A DNA stretch of 64,000 nucleotides from Streptomyces sp. NBC_00341 (GCF_041435055.1 NZ_CP108002.1:1-64000); one strand, 5' to 3'; positions 51,395-60,472 are shown, numbered from the stretch's first letter. Notes: generated by a model not told the origin, from the sequence alone. Translations and numbers: made by a program.

Positions 51395-51561
51395 GTCGGG
51401 ACTCCTTCGAGGATGATCCTGGGCAGCGTCAGCCTACTGCCGGGTGTTGACCTGCTCCGATGCTCTCTCCTCGGCGGTGGTCCCCCTGCTGACACGACCT
51501 CAGATGCCCGCCGATCGCCGCGATCACCGGCGGTAGACCGAAGCGCACGAGACCTAGTGGC

Positions 51562-51581
51562 ATAGCTGCTTAACTGCTAAG
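51562..51581. promoter_or_regulatory. candidate FadR/GntR operator before GH101
   Basis: ATAGCTGCTTAACTGCTAAG; the 17-base core TAGCTGCTTAACTGCTA has TAGC/GCTA ends. It sits eight bases before ATG 51590 and is followed by TAGTAT, a possible -10. Agrees with 55545-55564 at 15 of 20 bases. Confidence 0.6.
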
Positions 51582-51589
51582 TAGTATTC

Positions 51590-54500
51590 ATGCAACGTTA
51601 CTCACGAGCAGGCCTGCTTCTGGCGGCCGTGCTGACCGTGTCGCCCGCCCTCACCGGGCAGGCACACGCGACGAACGACGCGACGGAGTCGGCGGAGACT
51701 GCACTGGTCATCGAATCCGCAGGTCTGCGGGTGCGCACCGGAGCGCAGTTCCCCTACGTACTCGACTACACCGACCGGGCGAACGGAGCCGTCCTCGGCG
51801 GCCGGGCCACGCCCCTCGACACCGTGGTACTCAACGGCGCACCGCACCGGGCCGTGGGCCGAGCGAGCGTCGAGGGCGCGACGGCCCGCTACCGGCTGAC
51901 CTTCCCCGACCTCGACGGCGTCCGCATCGACGCGCACATAGCGGTCAAAGGCTCCCAGGTCACCTTCCGGATCGACCGGATCACCGACACCGCCGGCTTC
52001 CGTGTCCACACGATCGACATCCCGGGCCACAACCTCCTCTCCGTACGCGGAGACCAGCCCGGCGCGCACGTCACCGCGGCCCGTGTCGACCCGGACAAGA
52101 ACGGCAAGGGCGACACCTTCACCGCCGTCACCCAGGACACGCCCGCCGACGCGTCCCCGCAGGGCTCGGCGTACGCCATCGTCAACACGGACCGGCTCGC
52201 CGCCGCGATCGAGACCAACTCCGTGCAGGACGAGGCCACCAGCGAGAACACCCGGGTGAAGCGCCAGGCCGTCAAGACCGACGGCACGACCGAGGTCGGA
52301 GTCTCCAGCGGGCAGTGGACCTACCGCGCCGCGGGGTCGCCCTTCACCGAGGAGCTTCCGTGGGCGAAGGTCGTCGTCACCGGCGACCGCAACACCGACG
52401 CCAAGGTCGACTGGCAGGACGGCGCCATAGCCTTCCGCTCGATCGGAGTGCGGGCCAAGGGATCCGAAGACACCCCCGGCCGTGTGGTCACCCACATCCC
52501 TTTCAACTTCGCGAGCTACGCGAGCAACCCCTTCACCAAGACGCTCGACAATGTCAAGCGGATCTCGCTGGCCACCGACGGCCTCGGCCAGCTCGCCCTC
52601 CTCAAGGGCTACGCCCAGGAGGGCCACGACTCCGCCCACCCCGACTACGGCGGCAACTACAACACCCGGGCCGGTGGGCTCAAGGACCTCAACGCCCTCG
52701 CGAAGGCCGGCAAGGACTGGGGAGCCTCGTTCGGCGTCCACGTGAACTCCACCGAGGCGTACCCGGAGGCCAAGGCGTTCAGCGACACGCTGGTCGACGC
52801 CAAGGCCAAGGGCTGGGACTGGCTCGGCCAGTCCTACTACATCGACCAGCGCCGTGATCTCACCAGTGGTGACATAGCCAAGCGCTTCCAGCAGCTGAGG
52901 GACGAGACCGACCCCAACCTCAAGTTCCTCTACATGGACGTCTACTACAGCCACGGCTGGAAGTCCGACCGCCTCCAGACCGAACTGCGCAAGCAGGGCT
53001 GGCAGCTGGGCACCGAGTGGGGCGACAAGATGGAGCGCTCCTCCCTCTGGTCGCACTGGGCCAACGAACCGAGCTACGGCGGCGACGCCAACCGTGGCAT
53101 CAACTCCAAGGTCATCCGGTTCATCCGCAACAGCGAGAAGGACGTCTGGATCGACAACCCGCTGCTCGGCTCCGCGAACATCAAGGAATGGGAGGGCTGG
53201 GGCAACCAGAACGACTGGAACAAGTTCTACGCCAACATCTGGAACCGGAACCTCCCCGCCAAGTTCCTGCAGCGACAGCAGATCACCCAGTGGACCGACC
53301 ACGAGGTGGAACTCACCGGCGGTGTCCGCGTCACCGACGCCTCCGGTACCCGCCAGGTGTTCGTCGGCGACGACAAGGTGCAGGACGGCAACGCCTACCT
53401 GCTTCCCTGGACCGGCGCCAAGGCCTACCACTGGAACCCGGCCGGCGGCACCAGCACCTGGCCGGTCCCGAAGCAGTGGAAGAACGAGAAGTCGGTCACC
53501 CTCTACAAGCTGACCGACCAGGGCCGGGTCAAGGCCGGCACGCTCCCCGTCCGGAACGGGAAGATCACCATCGACGCGGCCAAGGACCAGCCCTACGTCG
53601 TCTACCGCAACGACCGCGACTCCATCCGGCAGCCGGACTTCGGACAGGGCTCCCACGTAACCGACCCCGGCTTCAACTCGGGCACCCTCAAGGGCTGGCA
53701 GGCCGATGGACCAGCCTCTGTCCGGCGCAACGCACTCGGCCAGTACGAGGCCGTCATCCCCGCTTCCGCCACCGGCACCCGGCTCACCACGACCCTGCGC
53801 GACCTCGTCCCGGGCAAGCGCTACGCCGCCTCCGCCTGGGTCGAGGTGCAGCCCGGCGCGTCCCGCAGGGTCACCCTGACCGCCGGCGGTGCGAGGAACT
53901 GGATCGACCGGTCGACAGCCAAGGACGCCATCGGAATCGATGAGAAGAGCGGCACCTACTTCCAGCGCACGGCAGTCCGCTTCACGGCCACGGCCGGGAC
54001 GGCGAAGCTGACCGTCGACGCTGCGGCGGGCGATGCCGAGGTGAAGTTCGACGACGTCCGCCTGGTGAACACCACCAAGTCCGAGAAGGCGGGCACGGTC
54101 GCCCACTGGGACTTCGAGGACAACGAGCAGGGCTGGGGCCCCTTCGTGCAGACCGAGCCCGGGGACATCCGCACCGTGCGCTCCGAGAAGCACGCCCCGT
54201 ACACCATGGCGGGCTGGAACGGTCAGCTCACCGATCAGACCCTCGACGGCAACCACTCGCTGAAGTCCCACGAGGAGGGTGCCCAGCTCGTCTACCGGAC
54301 GATTCCGCAGACCGTGCGGTTCGAGCCCGGCCACCGCTACCGGGTCTCCTTCGACTACCAGAACGCGTTCGCCGGCCAGTACGCCCTGTCCACCGGGTAC
54401 GACCGGCTCAACGCGACCGGCGCCGGGACGACCGAGACGCAGCAGATCCCCTTCGGGCAGCAGCGGACCACGGCCCGCTACAACCACGAGTTCACCGCGG

Positions 54501-55387
54501 GCGACTGCGGCGACTATTACGTCGGCATCCGCAAGGTGGGAAGCGCCCCCGACCAGGCCGACTTCGTGATGGACGACTTCACCGTGACCGACCTGGGCGA
54601 GACGGACGACGTCCCCTCCTGCGCGACGCTCGCCGTCCACCCGAAGTCCGGCAAGCTCGTGCCGGGCGCGGCCAACAGCGTCGACGTGGCGTTCACCAAC
54701 GGCGAGACGGCGGCGGCCACCGACGTCGAGACAGAGCTGACCGTCCCCGACGGCTGGACCGCCCGGCCCGAGACGTCGGCCACGCTCGGCTCCGTCGCCC
54801 CCGGCGCCACCGCCGGGGTGACCTGGAAGGTCACCCCGAAGGCCGGCATCCCCGCCGGCACGTTCACCCTCAACGCCCGTGCGTCGTACACCGCGGGCGG
54901 GAAGAAGACCTCGACCGCGGCGGCCGTCGAGGTCAGTACGGTCCCGCCCGACTACCTGCCGCAGGACCGCATCAAGATCGTGGACGTCGACAGCCAGGAG
55001 ACCGAGGGCGAGGACACTCCGGCCGCCCACGCCCTCGACGGCGATCCCGCCACCTGGTGGGGCACCGGCTGGTCGGCCTCGTCCCCTGACTACCCGCACC
55101 ACATCACGCTCGACCTCGGTGGCTCCCACCCGCTGAAGGAGTTCAGGTACCTGCCGCGCCAGAACAACACCAACGACCGGATCAAGGACTATGAGGTCTA
55201 CGTCTCGGCCGACGGCCGGAACTGGGGCCCGCCGGCCGCCAAGGGCACCTGGCCCGACGGCGCCGACGAGCAGATCGTGCCGCTCGGCGGACGCACCGGC
55301 GGCTACATCAAGCTCGTCGCCCTCAGCTCCGTCAACGGTCAGCCGTGGGCGGGCGCGGCGGAACTGAACGTCCTCACCCAGAACTGA
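51590..55387 (+). CDS. endo-alpha-N-acetylgalactosaminidase, GH101, secreted
   Basis: 1265 aa. A Sec signal (MQRYSRAGLLLAAVLTVSPA, cut near GQAHA) shows export. A beta-rich N-domain precedes the GH101 barrel (~residues 290-620): SYASNPFTKTLDNVKRISLA, the nucleophile candidate Asp450 in FLYMDVYYSHGW, acid/base candidate Glu476 in LGTEWGDKMERSSLWSHW, and WTDHEVELTGG. Carbohydrate-binding sandwich domains follow, then an NEW3-like stretch and a C-terminal F5/8C (discoidin/CBM32) domain (~1120-1265; ALDGDPATWWGTGW, PHHITLDLGG). The family cuts the Gal-beta-1,3-GalNAc core-1 O-glycan from mucin-like Ser/Thr sites. There is no RBS before ATG and TAGTAT lies four bases off, so the mRNA may be leaderless. 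No wall anchor. Confidence 0.93.
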   Translation: MQRYSRAGLLLAAVLTVSPALTGQAHATNDATESAETALVIESAGLRVRTGAQFPYVLDYTDRANGAVLGGRATPLDTVVLNGAPHRAVGRASVEGATARYRLTFPDLDGVRIDAHIAVKGSQVTFRIDRITDTAGFRVHTIDIPGHNLLSVRGDQPGAHVTAARVDPDKNGKGDTFTAVTQDTPADASPQGSAYAIVNTDRLAAAIETNSVQDEATSENTRVKRQAVKTDGTTEVGVSSGQWTYRAAGSPFTEELPWAKVVVTGDRNTDAKVDWQDGAIAFRSIGVRAKGSEDTPGRVVTHIPFNFASYASNPFTKTLDNVKRISLATDGLGQLALLKGYAQEGHDSAHPDYGGNYNTRAGGLKDLNALAKAGKDWGASFGVHVNSTEAYPEAKAFSDTLVDAKAKGWDWLGQSYYIDQRRDLTSGDIAKRFQQLRDETDPNLKFLYMDVYYSHGWKSDRLQTELRKQGWQLGTEWGDKMERSSLWSHWANEPSYGGDANRGINSKVIRFIRNSEKDVWIDNPLLGSANIKEWEGWGNQNDWNKFYANIWNRNLPAKFLQRQQITQWTDHEVELTGGVRVTDASGTRQVFVGDDKVQDGNAYLLPWTGAKAYHWNPAGGTSTWPVPKQWKNEKSVTLYKLTDQGRVKAGTLPVRNGKITIDAAKDQPYVVYRNDRDSIRQPDFGQGSHVTDPGFNSGTLKGWQADGPASVRRNALGQYEAVIPASATGTRLTTTLRDLVPGKRYAASAWVEVQPGASRRVTLTAGGARNWIDRSTAKDAIGIDEKSGTYFQRTAVRFTATAGTAKLTVDAAAGDAEVKFDDVRLVNTTKSEKAGTVAHWDFEDNEQGWGPFVQTEPGDIRTVRSEKHAPYTMAGWNGQLTDQTLDGNHSLKSHEEGAQLVYRTIPQTVRFEPGHRYRVSFDYQNAFAGQYALSTGYDRLNATGAGTTETQQIPFGQQRTTARYNHEFTAGDCGDYYVGIRKVGSAPDQADFVMDDFTVTDLGETDDVPSCATLAVHPKSGKLVPGAANSVDVAFTNGETAAATDVETELTVPDGWTARPETSATLGSVAPGATAGVTWKVTPKAGIPAGTFTLNARASYTAGGKKTSTAAAVEVSTVPPDYLPQDRIKIVDVDSQETEGEDTPAAHALDGDPATWWGTGWSASSPDYPHHITLDLGGSHPLKEFRYLPRQNNTNDRIKDYEVYVSADGRNWGPPAAKGTWPDGADEQIVPLGGRTGGYIKLVALSSVNGQPWAGAAELNVLTQN

Positions 55388-55399
55388 AGGCCGGGGCCG

Positions 55400-55438
55400 G
55401 AAGGCGGCGCCTCCTGGTGGATCGCAGGCGCCGCCTTC
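55400..55438. terminator. intrinsic terminator of the GH101 gene
   Basis: Perfect 13-bp arms GAAGGCGGCGCCT (55400-55412) and AGGCGCCGCCTTC (55426-55438) with a 13-nt loop, 13 bases after the GH101 stop. Confidence 0.8.
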
Positions 55439-55544
55439 GCCGTCGACGGCGGATCAGCCGGTCCCGGGCGCTCAGCACCACGTACTCCCGCTGGCCCAGG
55501 GGCTGTTCGATGTGCGAGGACATCAGACCCAGCCGGCTGGCTAT

Positions 55545-55564
55545 ATAGCAGCTAAGCTGTCAAG
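55545..55564. promoter_or_regulatory. candidate FadR/GntR operator before the metalloprotease
   Basis: ATAGCAGCTAAGCTGTCAAG, with a palindrome AGCAGCT-A-AGCTGT-like core. TATATA just before it may be a -10. Related to 51562-51581 (15 of 20 bases the same). Confidence 0.6.
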
Positions 55565-55765
55565 GGCTCCTGGGCCGGAGCGAACTGTGTCCGTACCGCC
55601 GGACGGCCGAGGTCACGGAAGTTGCCCGCTTCCGAGGCGGAGACCCCCGGGAACGGGCGAGTCCGCCCGGTCGTCCCCGATGTTTCGTCCCGAGCCGTAA
55701 CGCTTCGTCATCCATCCAGTGGGCCCGACAAGTTCCGGCGCCACAAGTGTCCAAAAGGATCCCCC

Positions 55766-57205
55766 GTGTTCAATCCTTCCCCCACACCCCTCGCACGTAC
55801 TGGTGCCCGCCGGGCGACGCTGACGGCGCTCGTCGTCGCCTCGTCGGCCGGACTCGCGATATCCCCGCTCGGCGCCTCCGGGGCGGTGGCGGCCGAGAAG
55901 AAGCATCCGATCACGATCGCGGTCACGACCGACCCGGCGCGGCCGCAGCCGGGCGACGACGGCGCGGCGTACATCGCCGAGGTCAAGAAGAGCGTGCTGG
56001 CCGCGGCGGAGTTGTGGAGCGACGAGTCCGACGGAAACGTCGAGTTCTCGATCGAGGCCACGCGTTGGGCGCCCGGTCTCGGAACGTGCGACGGCGATCG
56101 CGGGCACGCCCGCAGCGAGGTGTCGAAGGCCATCGGCTTCACCGGCGGTCCTCGTAAGCACCTGATCGTGGCAGTCGGCAACTGCGCCGGCGGTTCCGCC
56201 ACGGGCACGGTGACCAGCGGCCCCGACAGCGGCGGTGCCATCTACGTACCCGGCCTGGGCAGCGGCGGCACCTATGCCCACGAACTCGGGCACAACCTCG
56301 GCTTCGGTCACGCCGGCGTGCTCGTCTGCCCCGGTGGCACCGTCGACGGATCGCTGACGGCCGACTGGGGCGAGAAGGGCACGTGCAAGGGCTCGGAGTA
56401 CGGCGACGCCTGGGACGTTCAGGGCGCGACGCGCTCGTGGATGTTCAAACCGCTCTCCAGCCCGAACCGCATCCGGCTGGGCTGGCTCCCCGCGGACCGC
56501 TACCAGGTGGTCAAGGGGGCGGGAGCCGACCAGAAGGTGACGATCCGCTCGCGCGACAACGAGTCGGGCCTCGTCGCGGTACAGGCGACCGATCCGGCTA
56601 CCGGCCGCACGTTCTACGTCGAACTGAGCCGGCCGGTCGACCGCGACAAGGGCATCGAGAACCCGGACGGACGTGTCACCGAGGCGGAGGGAGCGAAGCT
56701 TCGACGGGGCTACGGCGTGCGCGTCCTGCGCTATGTCGGCAAGGGGACCTCGACCATGGTCGTGCCTACGGCCGCCGGCGGCGACGGCGTGCGCAACCTG
56801 TACTGGTCGGCCGGCGAGACGTTCAAGACCGCCGACGGCGGGCTGCGCATCGAGGTCGTCAGCAACGACGGCGGGCAGGCGACGCTGCGGATCAAGACCA
56901 CGGGCGAGGCAGAACAGCCGCTCCGGGCGCCCGCGGCACCGGTCGCCGGTTCCAACGAGCACACCCCCGCCCACGGCGACAAGGGAGACCCGGCGGACCC
57001 GGCCGACGCACCCACCGCGGACCCCGCGCCCGCCGCTGATGCGGCGGGCGAGAAGCCGGCGGCCACGGCGAGCGAAGCATCGACGCCCAACCTCGCCCAG
57101 TCGGGTACCGATCTCTCGGTCGGCGTCATCGGGCTCGTGCTGGTCTGCGCCGGGGCCGGCGCATTCCTGATCGGCCGGACACGCCTCCTGCGCACTCGGC
57201 GCTGA
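55766..57205 (+). CDS. secreted, wall-anchored zinc metalloprotease (gametolysin/M11-like)
   Basis: 479 aa from GTG 55766 (AAAAGGAT upstream; the frame open from 55622 lacks RBS). A Tat/Sec-like basic leader and hydrophobic core (ATLTALVVASSAGLAISPLG, cut near AVAA) directs export. Metzincin zinc site: HELGHNLGFGH with His172, Glu173, His176, His182, plus a candidate Met-turn in RSWMFKPLSS. The HExxHNxGxxHA form is that of gametolysins. The C-terminal region is Pro/Ala/Asp-rich and ends in LAQSG, a hydrophobic span (VGVIGLVLVCAGAGAFLIG) and Arg-rich tail, a sortase signal of LAxTG class in slightly altered form. Probably degrades extracellular protein at the cell wall, beside GH101. Confidence 0.9.
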   Translation: MFNPSPTPLARTGARRATLTALVVASSAGLAISPLGASGAVAAEKKHPITIAVTTDPARPQPGDDGAAYIAEVKKSVLAAAELWSDESDGNVEFSIEATRWAPGLGTCDGDRGHARSEVSKAIGFTGGPRKHLIVAVGNCAGGSATGTVTSGPDSGGAIYVPGLGSGGTYAHELGHNLGFGHAGVLVCPGGTVDGSLTADWGEKGTCKGSEYGDAWDVQGATRSWMFKPLSSPNRIRLGWLPADRYQVVKGAGADQKVTIRSRDNESGLVAVQATDPATGRTFYVELSRPVDRDKGIENPDGRVTEAEGAKLRRGYGVRVLRYVGKGTSTMVVPTAAGGDGVRNLYWSAGETFKTADGGLRIEVVSNDGGQATLRIKTTGEAEQPLRAPAAPVAGSNEHTPAHGDKGDPADPADAPTADPAPAADAAGEKPAATASEASTPNLAQSGTDLSVGVIGLVLVCAGAGAFLIGRTRLLRTRR

Positions 57206-57270
57206 GGAACCCCCGGCGCGTGAGGCGGGCGGTCAGGGCGCAAGGGGGCTCGACCGTCCGCATCGGCAAG

Positions 57271-57308
57271 GCGGCAGGCCCGGCGGAGGATTCCGCCGGG
57301 CCTGCCGC
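57271..57308. terminator. very strong bidirectional terminator
   Basis: 17-bp perfect stem: arm 57271-57287 and arm 57292-57308 with loop GGAT (57288-57291). It separates the protease (+) from the LysR gene (-), whose stop is nine bases away at 57317. Confidence 0.85.
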
Positions 57309-57316
57309 ACCTCCCG

Positions 57317-58192
57317 CTATTCCTCACGCAGCCTCTCCGCCAGCCGCCGCAGCGCCGGGTTCGGGTTGTCGGGGCTCCAGCAGGCGTGCAGCGTCACCGA
57401 ATGCGCGTCGGCCGCGTCCAGTTCGCGGTACCGGATGCCCTCGACCCTCATCGCCGTGATCGACCGCGGGATCAGCGCGCATCCCAGACCGGCCCGCACC
57501 AACGCGAGCATCGTCGGTACCTGTGACGCCAGTTGGCTCACCGCGTACCGGTCCATCCCGATCATCGCCGCGCAGATGTCGTGCAGGTACTGCGAACCCT
57601 CCGGGCTGTACCCGATGTAGTCGGCGGTGACGTCGGCCAGTGACACCGGCCCCTCGCCGAACGCCAGCGGATGCGAGTCCGGCACGGCGAGCACCAGATC
57701 CTCCGAGTGCACCGGCATCGACTCGAACTTCTCCGGGATCGGCGGCCGCACCAGCCCGAGATCGATATCGAGATTCGCCAACGCCTCGAACTGCTCGGGA
57801 CTCACCAGCTCCGTCAGCTCCGCCGTCACCCCTGGCGTCCGCCTGCCGACCAGGGTCAGGAAGTCCGCGAGCACGGCGTACGCGCCGATCGCGGTGAACG
57901 CGATCCGCAGTGTCCCGGTCGTCCCGTCGGCCGCGCGCCGGGTCGCCTCCGGAGCGACCTCCAGCAGCGCGAGCACGCGGCGGGCGTGCTCCAGGAACAC
58001 TCCGCCGGCTGCGGTCAGCCGGACGCCGCGGCCGGGGCGGTCGAACAGGCGGACGTCAAGCATCCGTTCAAGGGCCTGGATCTGCCGGGTCAACGGCGGC
58101 TGGGTCAGGTTCAGGCGCTGCGCCGCCCGCCCGAAGTGCAGTTCTTCGGCGACGGCGACGAAGCCACGGAGTTGCTGAAGCGTGAAGTCCAT
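57317..58192 (-). CDS. LysR family transcriptional regulator
   Basis: 291 aa from ATG 58192. HTH: FTLQQLRGFVAVAEELHFGR, AAQRLNLTQPPLTRQIQALE, MLDVRLFDRPGRGVRLTAAG. Effector domain: TGTLRIAFTAIGAYAVLADF, NLDIDLGLVRPPIPEKFESM, LALVRAGLGCALIPRSITAM. It stands divergent (95 bases) from the 2-hydroxyacid dehydrogenase that opens locus G, so it should control that operon. The family often binds aromatic or sugar-acid effectors. Confidence 0.93.
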   Translation of the reverse strand: MDFTLQQLRGFVAVAEELHFGRAAQRLNLTQPPLTRQIQALERMLDVRLFDRPGRGVRLTAAGGVFLEHARRVLALLEVAPEATRRAADGTTGTLRIAFTAIGAYAVLADFLTLVGRRTPGVTAELTELVSPEQFEALANLDIDLGLVRPPIPEKFESMPVHSEDLVLAVPDSHPLAFGEGPVSLADVTADYIGYSPEGSQYLHDICAAMIGMDRYAVSQLASQVPTMLALVRAGLGCALIPRSITAMRVEGIRYRELDAADAHSVTLHACWSPDNPNPALRRLAERLREE

Positions 58193-58286
58193 GCGCGCAC
58201 GGTATCGGTTCATGCGAAAACGGGCTTGGACCTGCATGACGGAAGGCGCCTACCGTCAGATTCACGCCAACCCCGAAGGAGCTCCC

Positions 58287-59318
58287 GTGCCGAATCCCCG
58301 ACTCGCGGCCCTCATCTCACCCGAACGTGCCGCCGATGTCATCGACGCCGACACGCGCCGGCTACTCGACGAACGCTTCGATGTCGTCTGGGCGGAAGAC
58401 GGGCACACGACGGGCCCGGCCCAGCCGGGCAACCCGCCCGGTCTCGACCCGGCCGCCCTCCCCGAGTTGGCTGCCGGCGCCGACGTCCTGCTGACCAGCT
58501 GGGGCACGCCGAGGCTCGGCAACGAGCTGTGGGCCGGCGGCCAGGGCCCGAAGGTGGTCGCGCACGCGGCCGGCACGGTGAAGCACCTGATCGACCCGGC
58601 CGTCCTCGATCACGGCGTCGGCGTCTTCTCGGCCGGCCGGCGGATCGCCTGGTCGGTCGGCGAGTACTGCCTCGGCTCCCTGCTGACCCTCGCCCGCAGG
58701 CTTCCCCGGTTCGACGGAGCGATCCGTTCCGGTGGCTGGAAGCAGACGGAGTACCGCGGTCACGAGCTGGCCGGCGCCAAGGTCGGGATCATCGGCGCGA
58801 GCAGCACGGCCCGCGCACTGATCACCATGCTCAAACCGTTCGGCTGCGACATCGCGGTCTACGACCCGTACCTGTCGCGCGCCGGCGCACAGGAAATAGG
58901 CGTACGGACGACGACGCTCAAGGACGCCGCACGCAGTCCGTTCCTGAGCATCCACGTCCCGAACGTGCCCGAGACGAAAGGCATGATCACCCGCGAGCTG
59001 ATCGAGAACCTGCCCGACGGCGCGGTCGTGGTCAACTCCTCGCGCGGCCCCGCGATCGACCAGCAAGCCCTCCTGGACCACGCGCTGAGTGGCCGGATCT
59101 ACGCGGCCCTGGACGTCTACGACCCCGAGCCCTCGACGTTCGACGCGACGGTCCTCCGTGCCCCGAACCTCCTGCTCACCCCGCACATCGCGGGCGACAC
59201 CGCCGAAGGCCACCTCGCGCTCGCGGGCTATGTGCTGCGCGACGCCCTGCGGTGGCTGGCCGACGGCACCCGAGGACCGAGCTTCGTCGAACCGGCCGCC
59301 TGGTCGATCACCGCCTGA
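58287..59318 (+). CDS. D-isomer-specific 2-hydroxyacid dehydrogenase, second copy
   Basis: 343 aa from GTG 58287 (GAAGGAG upstream). Rossmann motif VGIIGASSTARALI, catalytic Arg in NSSRGPAIDQ, Glu in DPEPSTF and His in TPHIAGD. It shares HAAGTVKHLI with the copy at 758-1861 (HAAGTVKSLV), and the same block order, but lacks the Pro-rich leader. Followed by an enolase-superfamily gene 11 bases on. Probably oxidises or reduces a sugar acid or 2-keto acid. Confidence 0.9.
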   Translation: MPNPRLAALISPERAADVIDADTRRLLDERFDVVWAEDGHTTGPAQPGNPPGLDPAALPELAAGADVLLTSWGTPRLGNELWAGGQGPKVVAHAAGTVKHLIDPAVLDHGVGVFSAGRRIAWSVGEYCLGSLLTLARRLPRFDGAIRSGGWKQTEYRGHELAGAKVGIIGASSTARALITMLKPFGCDIAVYDPYLSRAGAQEIGVRTTTLKDAARSPFLSIHVPNVPETKGMITRELIENLPDGAVVVNSSRGPAIDQQALLDHALSGRIYAALDVYDPEPSTFDATVLRAPNLLLTPHIAGDTAEGHLALAGYVLRDALRWLADGTRGPSFVEPAAWSITA

Positions 59319-59329
59319 AAGGACCGCAG

Positions 59330-60472
59330 ATGTCCCGCATTACCCAGGTCGAGGTCTTCCCGGTCGCCGTACCGTTCGCCCGCAGGTTCGTGCTCGGCAG
59401 CGGAGCCGTCGGCGCACCCGACGCCGCGCCGGACCAGTCCGCGGCGGTGATCTTCGTCAAGCTGACCACAGAGGACGGCGTGGTCGGCTGGGGAGAGCAG
59501 CGCGCGCTCCCCAGCTGGAGCTACGAGACCGCCGAGACGATGGCCGTCATCATCCGCCGCCACCTCGCGCCGATCCTGCTCGAACTCACCCCGTTCGATG
59601 TCGAGCTCTTCCAACGGCGCGCCGCCCAGCGCCTCAGTCCCGCGGTCTCGAACGGCTTCCCGTTCGCCCGCGCCGCGGTCGACGTCGCGATGCACGACGC
59701 GGCCGGCAAACTCGCGGGCGTCCCCGTGCACGCGCTGCTCGGCGGCAAGGTGTACGACGAGATCCCGCTCTGCTCGGCGATCGGGGTCGGCGACCAGGAC
59801 GCGGTCCGCGAGCACGTACTCCAGTCGTCGGACTACGCGGCGTACAAGATCAAGATCGGTGGCGACCTGGACGCCGACACGGCGGCGATCGAGACCGCCG
59901 CGGAAGTCGCCGACGGCAAACCGCTGTGGCTCGACGCGAACCAGTCGTACCGCCCGGCCGCCCTCAAGCAACTCCTCGACCGGACGGCGCACATCAGCAC
60001 GATCCACTGTGTCGAGCAACCCGTGCCGAGCACCGACACGCTCGCGATGAGCCGGCTGCGTGGGCTCATCGACCTGCCGGTCGCGATCGACGAGGGCAGC
60101 TTCTCCGCCCAGGACCTGGCGCGCGCGATCCGGCTGGACGCGGCGGACCTGGTCGTGATCAAGGTCTGCAAGTCCGGGGGACTGCGCAACGCCCTGAAGA
60201 CCGCCCAGACCGCGCTCGCCGGCGGTCTGGAGATCCTGGCCAGCGGTCTCACCGACTGCGGAATCGCGTTCGCCGCCGCACTCCACGTCTTCAGCCAGCT
60301 TGAACTCGCCCTGCCCGCCGAACTCAACGGGCCGGAGCTCCTGACCGACCTGTACGTCGACGGGCTGACCATCACCAAGGCCGTCGCGACGGTCCCCACA
60401 GCCCCTGGACTGGGCATCGAGGTCGACGAGGAGCGGATTCGCGCCGAGTCGGTCGACCTGCTCTATCGCTGA
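59330..60472 (+). CDS. enolase-superfamily protein, muconate-lactonizing subgroup
   Basis: 380 aa from ATG 59330 (GAAAGGACC upstream). Catalytic KxK in YKIKIGG, metal ligands in LDANQS, VEQP and IDEGS, and a Lys in VIKVCKSGG, the arrangement of muconate-lactonizing enzymes, dipeptide epimerases and N-acylamino-acid racemases. It differs from the His/Asp dyad enzyme at 47497. Between a hydroxyacid dehydrogenase and a sugar importer it may cycloisomerise or epimerise a sugar acid or lactone, though cis,cis-muconate itself is not excluded. Confidence 0.9.
   Translation: MSRITQVEVFPVAVPFARRFVLGSGAVGAPDAAPDQSAAVIFVKLTTEDGVVGWGEQRALPSWSYETAETMAVIIRRHLAPILLELTPFDVELFQRRAAQRLSPAVSNGFPFARAAVDVAMHDAAGKLAGVPVHALLGGKVYDEIPLCSAIGVGDQDAVREHVLQSSDYAAYKIKIGGDLDADTAAIETAAEVADGKPLWLDANQSYRPAALKQLLDRTAHISTIHCVEQPVPSTDTLAMSRLRGLIDLPVAIDEGSFSAQDLARAIRLDAADLVVIKVCKSGGLRNALKTAQTALAGGLEILASGLTDCGIAFAAALHVFSQLELALPAELNGPELLTDLYVDGLTITKAVATVPTAPGLGIEVDEERIRAESVDLLYR

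Larger units (their letters stand above)
55388..55765. other. intergenic with terminator and operator
   Basis: Contains the terminator of GH101 (55400-55438), the palindromic site 55545-55564 and a 200-base leader to the protease. An open frame from 55622 joins the protease in frame but has no RBS and no protein-like sequence. Confidence 0.5.

Noticed and set aside
51602..55129. 1175-aa open frame on the minus strand opposite GH101
   Set aside because: Shadow of GC-biased third positions; Val/Gly/Asp-rich, no domain or RBS, while the plus strand has a signal peptide and catalytic motifs.
55622..55765. Longer N-terminus for the metalloprotease
   Set aside because: In-frame but without RBS and with unlikely composition; GTG 55766 gives an RBS and a proper signal peptide.
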